Positions 1 to 9,286 of a stretch of DNA of 64,000 nucleotides are shown in pieces (position 1 is the stretch's first letter; every line of letters starts with the position of its first letter). This DNA comes from Ferruginibacter sp. (lineage in GTDB: Bacteria; Bacteroidota; Bacteroidia; Chitinophagales; Chitinophagaceae): NCBI RefSeq assembly GCF_028288465.1, contig NZ_JAQBNR010000046.1, positions 29,219 through 93,218 of the forward strand. Direction: 5' to 3'. The translations under genes were made by a program, and so were the position numbers. Under the pieces are notes generated by a model. It was not told the DNA's origin. It saw only the letters and a list, made by a program, of their open reading frames with translations, and made no database searches.

Positions 1-1013
1 TGAAAAATTTCGGCTTGTTTTTCCACGGGAATACCAATCCCCGTATCAGTTACTCTGAAAGACACCGTAGTGTTCAATCCATTTATAGCTTCAATAGCTA
101 CCTTAAAAGTAACATTGCCCGCGGTGGTAAATTTTACTGCATTGGATAAAAGATTATTTAAAATCTGGCTCAATTTCAATTCATCGCTCGCAACCGTAAC
201 GGTGCTTAACTCGGGGGGTGCTGAAAATCTGAATTCAAGATTTTTGTCATTGAACTGCACTTCAAATGCTTCAATTACATTATTAAGACAGTGCTCTAAA
301 TTAAACACTTGTCTTTTAAGTTCCAGTTTGCCGGCATCTATTTTACTAAAATCAAGAATATCATTAATGATGCCCAGCATATGTTCTGAGGAATATTTTA
401 AAATATTGATATGCCTTTTAATATTCTCAGGCAAATTGGCTTCCAGCAATACAAGATTGGAAGTACCAATAATTCCGTTTAAGGGTGTTCGTAGTTCATG
501 GCTCATGCTGCTTAGAAACCTGGCTTTTGCCCTGGCCGCTTTTTCGGCATTCTGCTTATAGCTTGCCAATTCCTGCCGTGCATTTTTCTTAGCCGTTAAA
601 TCCCTGAAGGTAATTATCTGCCATTTCACCTCCTCTTTATAAAAAACAGTGCTGCGGACAGCAGTATAAAATTTTTCTTTACAATAATTAATAAAACCGG
701 CCTCGCCCTCCCAGTAATCCGGAATACCATTCATCATCAAATCCTTGTTGTCACTATCTTCTGCCAGGTAGCGCATCATGATCTGGTTAATTTGCAACTT
801 TTTCAGATTTACCTCTGGCGGAAGCGCAAACAATGTCACCATATGTTCGTTAAAATCAACGATATCATTGGTTTCAGTATTGATAACCACATAAGCGTCA
901 ATGTACAATTGCAAAAAAGCATCGTGAAAAGCAAGGTCAACGCTGCCTTCTTTTTTACTGTCGCCAAACAGCCGGTTAAAAAATCCGCTGCTTTTTTTGT
1001 CTGCTTGTATCAT
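1..1013 (-). CDS. Sensor histidine kinase, 3' part cut by window edge
   Basis: Reading the minus strand from an ATG at 1011-1013 gives an open frame that runs off the left edge, so the C-terminus is missing. Residues about 25-140 look like a PAS sensor domain. A HisKA H-box follows (SMSHELRTPLNG, phosphoacceptor His172). The start of an ATPase domain is visible, with an N-box (ILNNLLSNAVKF) and a G1-type motif (DTGIGIP) just before the edge. No membrane segment is seen, so the visible part looks cytoplasmic. It is divergent from an Hpt protein and a LytTR regulator 175 bp away, which suggests a phosphorelay. If it is a hybrid kinase, its receiver domain lies outside the window. Kinase assignment is secure; signal and partner are inferred. 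Confidence 0.93.
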   Translation of the reverse strand, partial: MIQADKKSSGFFNRLFGDSKKEGSVDLAFHDAFLQLYIDAYVVINTETNDIVDFNEHMVTLFALPPEVNLKKLQINQIMMRYLAEDSDNKDLMMNGIPDYWEGEAGFINYCKEKFYTAVRSTVFYKEEVKWQIITFRDLTAKKNARQELASYKQNAEKAARAKARFLSSMSHELRTPLNGIIGTSNLVLLEANLPENIKRHINILKYSSEHMLGIINDILDFSKIDAGKLELKRQVFNLEHCLNNVIEAFEVQFNDKNLEFRFSAPPELSTVTVASDELKLSQILNNLLSNAVKFTTAGNVTFKVAIEAINGLNTTVSFRVTDTGIGIPVEKQAEIF

Positions 1014-1188
1014 ATGAACACTTTGTAAGTTTTACCTATAACAGCTTGAAACGAAAAAAACCTTAAATTATTTGCGTTGCGAAAACTAAATTACTGGCCT
1101 CTCTAAAATGGATGTTACCATTTAAAATAATACAACAAATTTTACGTTATAAAACCAAACCCATGTAAAAACCAAACTGTATTGTTTC

Positions 1189-1572
1189 ATGAATGACGGA
1201 TCTTTTGAATTTAATGCCCAGCTGGATGGACAATTTTTAGAAAGTATTTATGATGGTGATCATGAACATGCGGAAATGGTTTTTGAGCAGTTCATACAAT
1301 CTGTTAACGGTCACATGGATGAAATAGAAGCAGGCTTTAACAGTGGCGATGCCGAAGTCTTCAGGAAAGCCATTCATAAATTTAAGCCGGTGCTGAGTTT
1401 TGTGGGACTTACAAAATTGACAGAAGCTGCCGCAAACATTGAAAAAAAATGCACCGGGATGACGGATGTCAACAATTTAGCTACATTATATACTTTACTT
1501 AAAAATGAATTGATTGAAAAAATACCGATTATACAAAACGACCTGATAAAACTTAAATCCATAACCTCTTAA
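1189..1572 (+). CDS. Hpt (histidine phosphotransfer) domain protein
   Basis: A 127-residue all-helical protein matching a free-standing Hpt domain. The motif AIHKFKP carries the likely phosphorylated His63, in the position of the usual H-x-x-K-G/P motif. Such proteins shuttle phosphate between the receiver of a hybrid kinase and a downstream response regulator in the cytoplasm. It lies 8 bp upstream of a LytTR response regulator on the same strand, so the two are almost certainly co-transcribed, and it is divergent from a histidine kinase. Kinase to Hpt to LytTR relay is an inference from this arrangement. Confidence 0.85.
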   Translation: MNDGSFEFNAQLDGQFLESIYDGDHEHAEMVFEQFIQSVNGHMDEIEAGFNSGDAEVFRKAIHKFKPVLSFVGLTKLTEAAANIEKKCTGMTDVNNLATLYTLLKNELIEKIPIIQNDLIKLKSITS

Positions 1573-1580
1573 CCCAACTT

Positions 1581-2273
1581 ATGAAACTAACTGCACTAAT
1601 TATTGATGACGAACCGATTGCACGAAATTTTCTAGAAAGATACTGTGAAAAAACGGGCACCATTGATGTTGTTGGCTCTTTTTCTGATTCTGAAAGCGCT
1701 TACAGTTACCTTCAGCAAAATGAAGTGGATATATTATTTCTAGATGTTGAAATGCCCGGAGATAGTGGCTTTCAGCTGTTGGACAGATTAATTGTGATGC
1801 CTAAAGTAATATTAACCACCTCTAAAACAGATTATGCATACGACGCTTTTCAATATAAAGTTACTGACTATCTTAAAAAGCCCTTTACCTACATCAGGTT
1901 CCAGGAAGCAGTGGGAAAAGTGAATGAATCTTTTGAGGATAAAAAAGAAACCCCTAAACAGGAAGACATTTTTATCAAATCAAACGGGAAATTAATCCGA
2001 CTGAACTATGATGATATTTTATATATTGAAAGCTTAGGCGACTACGTTAAGTATTGCACCTTTGATAAAAAATACGTTACCCACAGCACACTAAAAGCGG
2101 TTGAAGAAAAAATGAATAAGGGCTGTTTTATGAAGGTTCACCGATCATACATTGTTAACCTGCGTAAAATAAACAATATAGAAGACTATACTTTGTACAT
2201 TGGCGACTCTGTAATACCGATCAGTAAAATGCTGAAAACAGAAGTGATGGGAAGAATAAACGTTGCAAGCTAA
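1581..2273 (+). CDS. LytTR-family response regulator
   Basis: A 230-residue response regulator. The N-terminal receiver (about 1-120) has the acidic pair (IIDDEP), phosphoacceptor Asp55 in FLDVEMPG, and the conserved Lys in LKKPF. Residues about 125-228 form a LytTR DNA-binding domain (DILYIESLGDYVK, KVHRSYIVNL). LytTR proteins bind direct repeats near promoters. It follows the Hpt gene by 8 bp and is followed by a hairpin terminator. Its targets are unknown; none of the CAATTCAT repeat pairs found elsewhere in the window lies next to it. Confidence 0.95.
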   Translation: MKLTALIIDDEPIARNFLERYCEKTGTIDVVGSFSDSESAYSYLQQNEVDILFLDVEMPGDSGFQLLDRLIVMPKVILTTSKTDYAYDAFQYKVTDYLKKPFTYIRFQEAVGKVNESFEDKKETPKQEDIFIKSNGKLIRLNYDDILYIESLGDYVKYCTFDKKYVTHSTLKAVEEKMNKGCFMKVHRSYIVNLRKINNIEDYTLYIGDSVIPISKMLKTEVMGRINVAS

Positions 2274-2298
2274 CTCCTCAATAAAACAACCAATCTAA

Positions 2299-2328
2299 AA
2301 CGATGCCTCTTTACGGGGCATTTTTTTG
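2299..2328 (+). terminator. Hairpin terminator after the LytTR gene
   Basis: ATGCC (2303-2307) pairs with GGCAT (2317-2321) and is followed by seven T. It lies 25 bp after the LytTR stop codon. Confidence 0.7.
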
Positions 2329-2710
2329 TTGCTGAAAACTCAACCGGGTATTGTGTTTGAAATCGTCTTTTTTCAATCTTTCGCCGAAGCCTGCAAGCAT
2401 TAAACGAAATGTTTTTCAGCATTTAAATTTAGTTTGCATTTTTACCTCAGCAAAGAAACAATAGCTTTTTTAAATGTCAAATCCAGTCCGGTAGCCGAAG
2501 AAAAGCCAATTCAAACATTCTAAAAACAACCTGTCCCAACATCCTGAAAAAACTAAGATCCTTTCCATGAAAAGACCAAATGCAATTACCTAAGAAACGC
2601 CAAATTCAATTATCAAAAAATCCAGCGTTTATCCTAAAACCAGGCATCGGAAGATGTAAAAAAAATGGATAGTTGAACCACAGGTAACAATAAAACTGCA
2701 GACTATAAAA

Positions 2711-2738
2711 AAACGTCCCCTACCCGGGACATTTTTTA
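2711..2738 (+). terminator. Terminator-like hairpin in the gene-free region
   Basis: GTCCC (2715-2719) pairs with GGGAC (2726-2730) and a T run follows, preceded by an A run. It has no gene immediately before it, so it may end a non-coding transcript or be a relic of a duplication. Confidence 0.5.
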
Positions 2739-3425
2739 TTTGCACGCTGGTCTTACCCGTTCCCAGCCTCCGGCTATTAGTAGACCTGTTATTTTAATAA
2801 GGCGTACAATTAACATCATTCGCCGAAACATGCTTTCTATTAAACGAAAAATAAAAATCTGCTGAGTAATAAATTGCATTTTTACATCAGAAAGAAAAAA
2901 GAACAGCTACATATAAAAGCCGGTATCCTAGGAAAAACCAACTTCAAATCCTACAACATTTATACCCTGTTACCAAAGATCAATTCAATACTTTTTAAAA
3001 ACCACCAACATGGTTAACAGGCGGCAAAAATGAGGGCCTTTACTTCAGGTTAGTTATGTTTCGTTGCCCGGATATTTTTTGACCGTGGCTATTTCAACAG
3101 ATTGCTTTACGAACTTATTTTCTTAACTGTTGTTTCCAACAAAATATTCTCCCGCGCTTCAAAAATAACTCGTTAAAAAATTTAACGATCTGCTAACGGC
3201 GCGGTCAATCATAATAAACATGCAATAAGCCGTTTCTAAAGTATGGCTATAACCCTTTATGACAAAGCATCCCAGCCTTTTCCTAATAATTATCTGCTGA
3301 AATATTTCTTCAAGGTGCATCGATTTGCTAACCTGCCGATGTTGGGCGTGTCAATTCATCCTCTTATATTGCGATGCCAATCATTCAAAAATAACCAGCA
3401 TACTTTTACACCACATTTATAATTT

Positions 3426-4727
3426 ATGAAAACCAGCTTACTTATTTTAGTTGCCCTTACGGCCATTATATCACCAACATTTTCGCAAGATATATTTATT
3501 AATAAAGACACGCTTATCAACAACACCTGGAAAATTCCTTCAGGAGCCATTATAAAATTTGGAAGTAAGGGACATATCAGTGGCACAGGTACCATAAGGG
3601 GTGGTATCATCGACGCCTCCTTGGAGCAATGGATCTTTGATACCACCTTAACCATCATTCCGGAAGGCACTTACGGCAAAGATTTTAGTGCGAAATGGTT
3701 TGGCGCCGGCAGGGTAAAAGATAACAGTAATGCGCTGCAAAAAGGCATCAACACGGTTCTTGCCAACAATGAAACGTTGCGCAATTTTTATATCCCCAAA
3801 GGCACCTATAATTATGGTACGCCCCTGATAATCGCCAACACTTACAAGGGGCAATACAGCGGCAGTACCATTCATATGTATGGAGAAACCTCCTTTTGGG
3901 ATTGTTGCAGTGGCACTACATTAAGGTACATGTCAACCGGGGGCTTCGCCCTTGGATTGCAATTAAATAAAGGCACGGAAATAAATAACCTCGCCATTAC
4001 GGGGCAGTTTAAATCTCCAGGCGGCACCGATACCGCCTACTACAATACACCGTTCGAAAAATACACCGATGCCAACGGCAAATGCGGCGATTACTATTTT
4101 GGTATTGTAATTGATTACGACGGATCCAAAAATGTGGGTGGCAGCACCGGTGTAAAAATTCATGATGTATCAGTTAGCAATTTTACGATTGATTACATGG
4201 TAAGTCCAAATGGAAAAACTTTTAACGCAGATATCCTGCTTTTTGAAAATATAAAATGTGGTGATGCAAAAGTTGGCTTTGCCTCCGGCCAGGCCCAGGA
4301 AAAGGGTAATGTCATCCGGGGTATTTATTCCTGGGGAAGCATCCATACACTTATTTCTATTGGTCACTACGGCAAATCGCAGGCAGGTTATTATACCATC
4401 GATGGCGGTAATATCGCCGGCAGGTGCATCCGGCTTTTTGATATAAGCCAAAGCGGCTGGTATGCTACTTCCATTTCTAACTTATATTCTGAAAGTATTG
4501 CCTCTATTGGCAATTTATACTCCCAGATTCCTACGTCGGTAAGCAACTGTAATTTTCATTTTTTATATGCCAAAGTAATCGGCAGGCAAACCATCCTCAA
4601 CTCCAACAACGACAAAATAAAATTCAGCAATTGCATATTCCGGTATTATGGTTCTAAAGAGGATATGAAATTCGCGGGTTACGCAACCTATGATAATTGT
4701 TTTTTTAGTGGCACTGTGGTGAAATAG
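3426..4727 (+). CDS. Secreted right-handed beta-helix protein (pectate-lyase-like fold)
   Basis: A 433-residue protein with a signal peptide (about residues 1-20, ending TFSQ). The mature part is rich in short Asn/Gly-containing turns of the kind that form parallel beta-helices, for example the IPKGTYNYGTPL segment near residue 125, similar to pectate-lyase-3 and tailspike folds. These folds usually bind or cleave polysaccharide, but no catalytic residues can be assigned from sequence alone. It stands alone between the gene-free region and a serine hydrolase gene. It lacks a C-terminal sorting domain, so periplasmic or outer-surface location is open. Substrate unknown. Confidence 0.7.
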   Translation: MKTSLLILVALTAIISPTFSQDIFINKDTLINNTWKIPSGAIIKFGSKGHISGTGTIRGGIIDASLEQWIFDTTLTIIPEGTYGKDFSAKWFGAGRVKDNSNALQKGINTVLANNETLRNFYIPKGTYNYGTPLIIANTYKGQYSGSTIHMYGETSFWDCCSGTTLRYMSTGGFALGLQLNKGTEINNLAITGQFKSPGGTDTAYYNTPFEKYTDANGKCGDYYFGIVIDYDGSKNVGGSTGVKIHDVSVSNFTIDYMVSPNGKTFNADILLFENIKCGDAKVGFASGQAQEKGNVIRGIYSWGSIHTLISIGHYGKSQAGYYTIDGGNIAGRCIRLFDISQSGWYATSISNLYSESIASIGNLYSQIPTSVSNCNFHFLYAKVIGRQTILNSNNDKIKFSNCIFRYYGSKEDMKFAGYATYDNCFFSGTVVK

Positions 4728-4890
4728 CCTATAAAAGTCTTAAATCTTGCTTTCTGCTTCACCATAATTTATCCGTATATTTTTCAGGATTTAAATACAT
4801 TTGACAATCGATTAACCAATCTTCGATTGCCATTTTTGCGCATGCTCTGAAATACGGCAATCACAATTTTTACAGGAAATTTTTACCGTT

Positions 4891-6441
4891 ATGCAGTACA
4901 AGAAAATATTGACCGGAACAATTGCCTTGCTGCTGTTTGCACAAATGGCTGTTAACGCACAAAGCAAGCGGTCGTTTGTAAAAAGTATTCCGGAAGCAGA
5001 AGGCGTTTCATCCGAAGCGATCAGCCAGTTTTTGGATGCTGTTGGTAAAAGCAAAAATGAGTTGCATAGTATTATCATGCTGCGTCATGGTAAACTCATT
5101 GCACAAGGCTGGTGGAATCCATACGGGCCAGATTTAAAACATACTTTATACAGTTGCAGCAAAAGCTTTACCGCAACGGCAATTGGCTTTGCGATTGGCG
5201 AAAAAAAGCTAACCGTAAATGATAAAGTGATTTCATTTTTTCCGGATCAGCTACCAGCTGTTATTAGCCCAAACCTTGCTGCCCTGACCGTAAAAGATGT
5301 GTTAAGCATGTCTGACGGACAAGATCCTGATCCAACATTTACGCACGTAAGTATGGACAGTGACTGGGTTAAATCTTTTCTATCAGTGCCTGTAGTATAC
5401 AAGCCGGGAACAACATTTTTATATAACTCCCTGGGCACTTACATGCTTTCTGCAATCGTACAAAAAGTGACCGGGCAAAAAGTAATTGACTATTTAAAAC
5501 CAAGATTATTTGATCCGCTGGGCATTGAAGGGATGGATTGGGAGATTGATCCGAAAGGTATTAATACTGGTGGCTGGGGACTGCGCCTAAAAACAGAAGA
5601 CATGGCAAAATTCGGCCAGTTGTTTTTACAGAAAGGAAAATGGAATGGCAAACAAATCTTACCAATGGGATGGGCGGAAGACGCTTCTACCGCCAAGATC
5701 ATCCAGCACCCTGATTACCCGCAATCAAAAAAAGATTCCAGTGATTGGGAACAGGGTTATTGTTACCAGATGTGGCGCTGCAGGCACAATGCTTTCAGGG
5801 CGGATGGAGCGTTTGGTCAGTACATAATTGTATTGCCAGAACAGGATGCAGTTATTGCCATCACAGCGGAAACGGCGGACATGCAGGATGAAATCAACCT
5901 GGTTTGGAAATATTTGTTACCTGCCTTTTATAAAAATAAATTGCCGGAAAACAAAATGGCAGCAAGCGTATTGGAACAAAAACTGGCTTGGCTTGCACTT
6001 GCATTGCCCGCAAAAAAAGCATTGCCCGCAACGAGAGAAAGTTTTAATAAAACATTTACCCTTGAACCCAACAGCCGCCTGTTTAAAAGCATTGCTTTTG
6101 ATTTTAAAGATGACTTATGCAACGTAACACTGGCTACAGATACCATGACGTACCAGCTTGATTTTGGAAATGGAGCATGGCAAAAAGGCGAAACCACCAA
6201 ACATGGGCCATCATTGGTTGGTGGTGCAAAAGCAAGCTTTGTTGGATTGCCCCCACTAAAAATTGCAGGCAGTTTTAACTTTACAGATGACCATACCGTG
6301 GTGTTGCAGTTAAGGTATATCGAGAGTCCGCATACAGAAAAATTTACCTGCCATTTGGATGGAAATAGTTTGACGCTTGATATTGAAAACAGCTTCGATT
6401 ATGGCACTAAAAAAACGACATTAAAAGGTACGGCTCAATAA
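4891..6441 (+). CDS. Serine hydrolase of the class C beta-lactamase family
   Basis: A 516-residue protein with signal peptide (cleavage near VNAQ, residue 24). The class C beta-lactamase / penicillin-binding fold is shown by the S-x-x-K motif SCSK with nucleophile Ser88 and Lys91, and by a Tyr-Asn-Ser triad motif (YNS) near residue 180. The C-terminal part from about 390 is an extra beta-rich domain. Members include esterases, D-aminopeptidases and peptidases as well as beta-lactamases, so a resistance function should not be assumed. It acts in the periplasm or is secreted. Confidence 0.88.
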   Translation: MQYKKILTGTIALLLFAQMAVNAQSKRSFVKSIPEAEGVSSEAISQFLDAVGKSKNELHSIIMLRHGKLIAQGWWNPYGPDLKHTLYSCSKSFTATAIGFAIGEKKLTVNDKVISFFPDQLPAVISPNLAALTVKDVLSMSDGQDPDPTFTHVSMDSDWVKSFLSVPVVYKPGTTFLYNSLGTYMLSAIVQKVTGQKVIDYLKPRLFDPLGIEGMDWEIDPKGINTGGWGLRLKTEDMAKFGQLFLQKGKWNGKQILPMGWAEDASTAKIIQHPDYPQSKKDSSDWEQGYCYQMWRCRHNAFRADGAFGQYIIVLPEQDAVIAITAETADMQDEINLVWKYLLPAFYKNKLPENKMAASVLEQKLAWLALALPAKKALPATRESFNKTFTLEPNSRLFKSIAFDFKDDLCNVTLATDTMTYQLDFGNGAWQKGETTKHGPSLVGGAKASFVGLPPLKIAGSFNFTDDHTVVLQLRYIESPHTEKFTCHLDGNSLTLDIENSFDYGTKKTTLKGTAQ

Positions 6442-6474
6442 TTTACTTAGTGAGTATATAAATTGCATGCTGAG

Positions 6475-6900
6475 TTACCTTCGAAAATGCGTTATGTAAG
6501 TATGAAAAGTAGAAACTATATTGGCCTTGAAATGGTTTGTACTCATGAACTGCATATCATCATAATATTCTGACAACACTTTTTGATTGGTAAAATCTAC
6601 CGCAGTAATTTGGAGGCTGTGCACTGTTTCTTCGTTCTTAATCTTTTTTGAAAGCTCCCAGTTACCAGTAAATTTTTCATTGGCTGCATTGGTATAATCC
6701 AGTGTTCCATTTTCAAAAAAAGTAATCCTGCCATTCACAAAAGGAAGCTGACTGGTGCTGCCTCCCAGGCCAAGGCGGTCAACATCATCAATGCGCCAGG
6801 TTCCGATAATTCTTTTGTCGTAACTTTTTAAAAAATCCTTACTACAGCCGTTAAAAATAACAAGTATTAAAATGAGTGTAAATGCTAAAATTTTATACAT
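6475..6900 (-). CDS. Lipocalin-like lipoprotein
   Basis: A 141-residue protein with a lipoprotein signal ending in a lipobox-like NGC (Cys19). The mature start IIGTWRIDDV and FTGNWEL are typical of the small Bacteroidota lipocalin-like proteins, which form an eight-stranded barrel. Ligand unknown. It is convergent with the serine hydrolase gene, 33 bp apart, and transcribed in the same direction as the next two genes. Confidence 0.65.
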   Translation of the reverse strand: MYKILAFTLILILVIFNGCSKDFLKSYDKRIIGTWRIDDVDRLGLGGSTSQLPFVNGRITFFENGTLDYTNAANEKFTGNWELSKKIKNEETVHSLQITAVDFTNQKVLSEYYDDMQFMSTNHFKANIVSTFHTYITHFRR

Positions 6901-6980
6901 AGAAAGTTATTTTAAGCAAGGCAGAACTATTTTTTTCAGTCGTGTTTTGAAGTTTTGAGCAGGAGCAACTATGAAGGAAA

Positions 6981-8099
6981 TCATTTTTTACGTACCGTTT
7001 TGTTAATTTCCTGATTCGATATCAGTGAAAAATTATTTTCATTTTTTAACGTCGTTTCTAAAAAACTTACTGTTAGTTTTGAAATAGTGTTGAAATAATT
7101 ATTGCCCGTACATTTTCCAGCAGCTCTAACTACGAACGACATACAGCTAAAATCTTCATGCCGGGCGGAATCAATTTTAAACAGTTGTTTTTCGCCGTTA
7201 ACCTTTTCCATAAAATTATACACTGAATCCATTTTATCAGTGCCGGTGGGAGGCGAACTTTCAAGACGCAGGTAAGGGATCGCAAGATGCAGATCTTTTA
7301 ATGCAGCGCTGTTTTTAATTCCGTCAAAATCAGCATCCTCCGCCTTTGCTCCGTAGTGATGAAACTCACTGCCGTCAAGCGACACCAGGCAGGCCGCATT
7401 TGCTATTTTACCAGCAGCAACAGCTCCTGCCAGTCCGCCCCAGCTATATCCCACAATCCCAACTTTGGTAAAATCAATATGAGCATCATTTCTCAGTATT
7501 TTCAGAGAAACAATGGCATCATTTACCTGCTCCGCCAGGTCCTCCTTTTTCATAGTCATATCTCCCGGAAAACGACCTATAGAACTTATCGACACCACCA
7601 CAAAACCATGCTGCGCCAACGTTTCAAACAAGGAATAGTTTTCGTAACTCATACCGTTGTAAGCAGCTAAATAAATTACGAGCGGAAATTTATTATCATT
7701 TGCTGTCGCATTTTTATACGAACTGGTTTTATAATTTAACAGAGCAGCTGTATCTCCACATTTAAAACCGGTGCAATATAATTGCGCCAGTTGCCGGGAT
7801 AAACCATCACCCGCATCAGATGCGGTATAGTAGTTAGCCCTTTCATCAAACAGTCCTAAAATGTTCCGGAACAACAGCACAGAATCGGTGGCTGCCGCAG
7901 TTGCCGGATACCAAACATCCAAATCAAGCGGCCTGTAATGCAGGTAGTTTGTTGCGTCTGTATTGGGTCTGTATATCCTGGAGGTATCAACCCAATGGAT
8001 GGTTTTAAAGCCCGCTTTGTACAAAACTGTTTCTACTTTTTTTTGAGCACTACAACTCAAAAAAATTACTATAAATGGCGATAAGAAAATGGGCTTCAT
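6981..8099 (-). CDS. Alpha/beta hydrolase (dienelactone hydrolase / PAF-acetylhydrolase-like) lipoprotein
   Basis: A 372-residue alpha/beta hydrolase. The nucleophile elbow is GYSWGG with Ser219; a strand-loop before it (FPLVIYLAAYNGMS) would form the oxyanion hole; the likely catalytic His is in SARHEDF near residue 314. The N-terminus has a lipobox (FLSC, Cys16), predicting a lipid-anchored envelope protein. Substrate unknown. It lies 65 bp downstream of the probable outer-membrane protein gene of the sigma-factor operon and may be co-transcribed with it. Confidence 0.75.
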   Translation of the reverse strand: MKPIFLSPFIVIFLSCSAQKKVETVLYKAGFKTIHWVDTSRIYRPNTDATNYLHYRPLDLDVWYPATAAATDSVLLFRNILGLFDERANYYTASDAGDGLSRQLAQLYCTGFKCGDTAALLNYKTSSYKNATANDNKFPLVIYLAAYNGMSYENYSLFETLAQHGFVVVSISSIGRFPGDMTMKKEDLAEQVNDAIVSLKILRNDAHIDFTKVGIVGYSWGGLAGAVAAGKIANAACLVSLDGSEFHHYGAKAEDADFDGIKNSAALKDLHLAIPYLRLESSPPTGTDKMDSVYNFMEKVNGEKQLFKIDSARHEDFSCMSFVVRAAGKCTGNNYFNTISKLTVSFLETTLKNENNFSLISNQEINKTVRKK

Positions 8100-8164
8100 G
8101 ATCTATTTTTCTATGTCTGAAAAAATATTGACAATCTGTAAAAAGCAGCACTTCAACAACAATT

Positions 8165-9280
8165 CTAAAAATACTGGCTGATCCTGATCCCCGGCGTAAC
8201 ACCCCTGAAAAAATTATTGAAATACATTGATGGTTCGATGGAAGTTTTTCTTATTGCAAACCTGCCTGCACCGAACCGAAAAGTTTGTTTGTCGAAATAG
8301 TCTCCTTCCCTGTGTATCAGGTAGCCCAGCGAAACTACCGCACTAAACGTAAAATCCTTCCGTGGATCGTGATCTGGAATACCACCCTGGCCATACGTGA
8401 AGGTTAAAAAATCATTTCTGTAAGTCTGCAATTTATTTTGCGCATCTTTTGCAAAGATGAAATGAGGTTCCCAAAATAACCCAGGTTCCCATTTAAAAGT
8501 ACGGTCACGATTGGTCAGGGCTAGTTTAGCTCCCAGGCTAAAAGATGGAACAAAATAATTTTTATAGTTCTGTATGTTAACCATAAAATTCAATACAAGA
8601 AAATCGCCGTGGGCGCCCGGTACAAAGCCCCTGGGAGCACCCCCGCTGATGGACCGGTCTTTCTTCAGGTAATGATCGCCACCACCCAGTATCAGCGGCC
8701 ATTTGGTATTTTCAAAATTTTTAATCGTGGTCAGTTTTTCTTTCACCGCACCATTGATATAGCCGCTTAACTCATTCAGATTATTCAGGTAAAAAGTAAG
8801 GTGATAGTATCGATCGTTGGTCCGACTGATTTTCTGTTGCGCCTTTGGCGGATTAGAAATAACACCAATAATATGAATGGTATCCTGTTCTGTTCTTAGA
8901 GAAGCCAGTTCGCCTTTGTTGATTAAAAAGCTGGCGCCTTTGGGCTGAAATTGTTGTAGCCGGATTTTTTTGCGCCCTTGCCCGTCGACAAAATAATCGA
9001 TGCGTTTTGAAGTGAGTGGATCCCCAAGAGAATCTTTTAATGGAGCAATGTCCGTAATAAATGTCTGCAGTAATCTATCAATATCTGCAAGGGCCTCCAG
9101 GTCGTTGATATCGGTTAACTCTACCTGCATTTTATTGCCTTTATCAAGGCTTATCCAGAAGCGCCGGTTAATGACGATATTTTCAGGCACTTCAAATGCC
9201 TTGTCTGATTTGTTGCTTTGAGCGCAAAGGTCTGCCGTGATGCTGATTGCCAGCATCAAAAAACAAATTGTTTTTTTCAT
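8165..9280 (-). CDS. Probable outer-membrane beta-barrel protein of the sigma-factor operon
   Basis: A 371-residue protein of unrecognised family. It has a signal peptide ending near LCAQS (residue 21). The second half shows alternating hydrophobic/aromatic strands, and the protein ends in Phe (RISQYF), the usual C-terminal signature of outer-membrane barrels. The first half is a soluble-looking region. It begins 6 bp after the anti-sigma-like gene, so it is probably the effector or target of that sigma system. The barrel assignment is an inference from pattern, not from homology. Confidence 0.55.
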   Translation of the reverse strand: MKKTICFLMLAISITADLCAQSNKSDKAFEVPENIVINRRFWISLDKGNKMQVELTDINDLEALADIDRLLQTFITDIAPLKDSLGDPLTSKRIDYFVDGQGRKKIRLQQFQPKGASFLINKGELASLRTEQDTIHIIGVISNPPKAQQKISRTNDRYYHLTFYLNNLNELSGYINGAVKEKLTTIKNFENTKWPLILGGGDHYLKKDRSISGGAPRGFVPGAHGDFLVLNFMVNIQNYKNYFVPSFSLGAKLALTNRDRTFKWEPGLFWEPHFIFAKDAQNKLQTYRNDFLTFTYGQGGIPDHDPRKDFTFSAVVSLGYLIHREGDYFDKQTFRFGAGRFAIRKTSIEPSMYFNNFFRGVTPGIRISQYF

Positions 9281-9286
9281 GTTATT

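Larger units (their letters stand above)
2274..3425. other. 1.15-kb gene-free region with two related leader-like segments
   Basis: No convincing gene was found in any frame. Two segments (about 2299-2560 and 2711-3000) share a common order: a terminator-like hairpin, then TTCGCCGAA, then ATTAAACGAAA, then (T)TTGCATTTTTAC(C/A)TCAG, then similar A-rich sequence. They look like diverged duplicates, perhaps promoter or leader regions left behind by lost genes, or small RNAs. The TTGCATTTTTAC part resembles the bases around a Bacteroidota -7 box and start site. No function is assigned. Confidence 0.4.

Noticed and set aside
70..561. 163-codon open frame on the plus strand
   Set aside because: Antisense to the partial histidine kinase whose H-box and N-box are intact.
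3352..3408. Single CAATTCATC before the beta-helix gene as a further LytTR site
   Set aside because: The second half is CAATCATTC 26 bp on, not 21, and the distance to the TACTTTTA box does not fit the other sites.
4891..6441. Reading the serine hydrolase as an antibiotic beta-lactamase
   Set aside because: Only family-level motifs are present; most Bacteroidota members of this length are esterases or peptidases.
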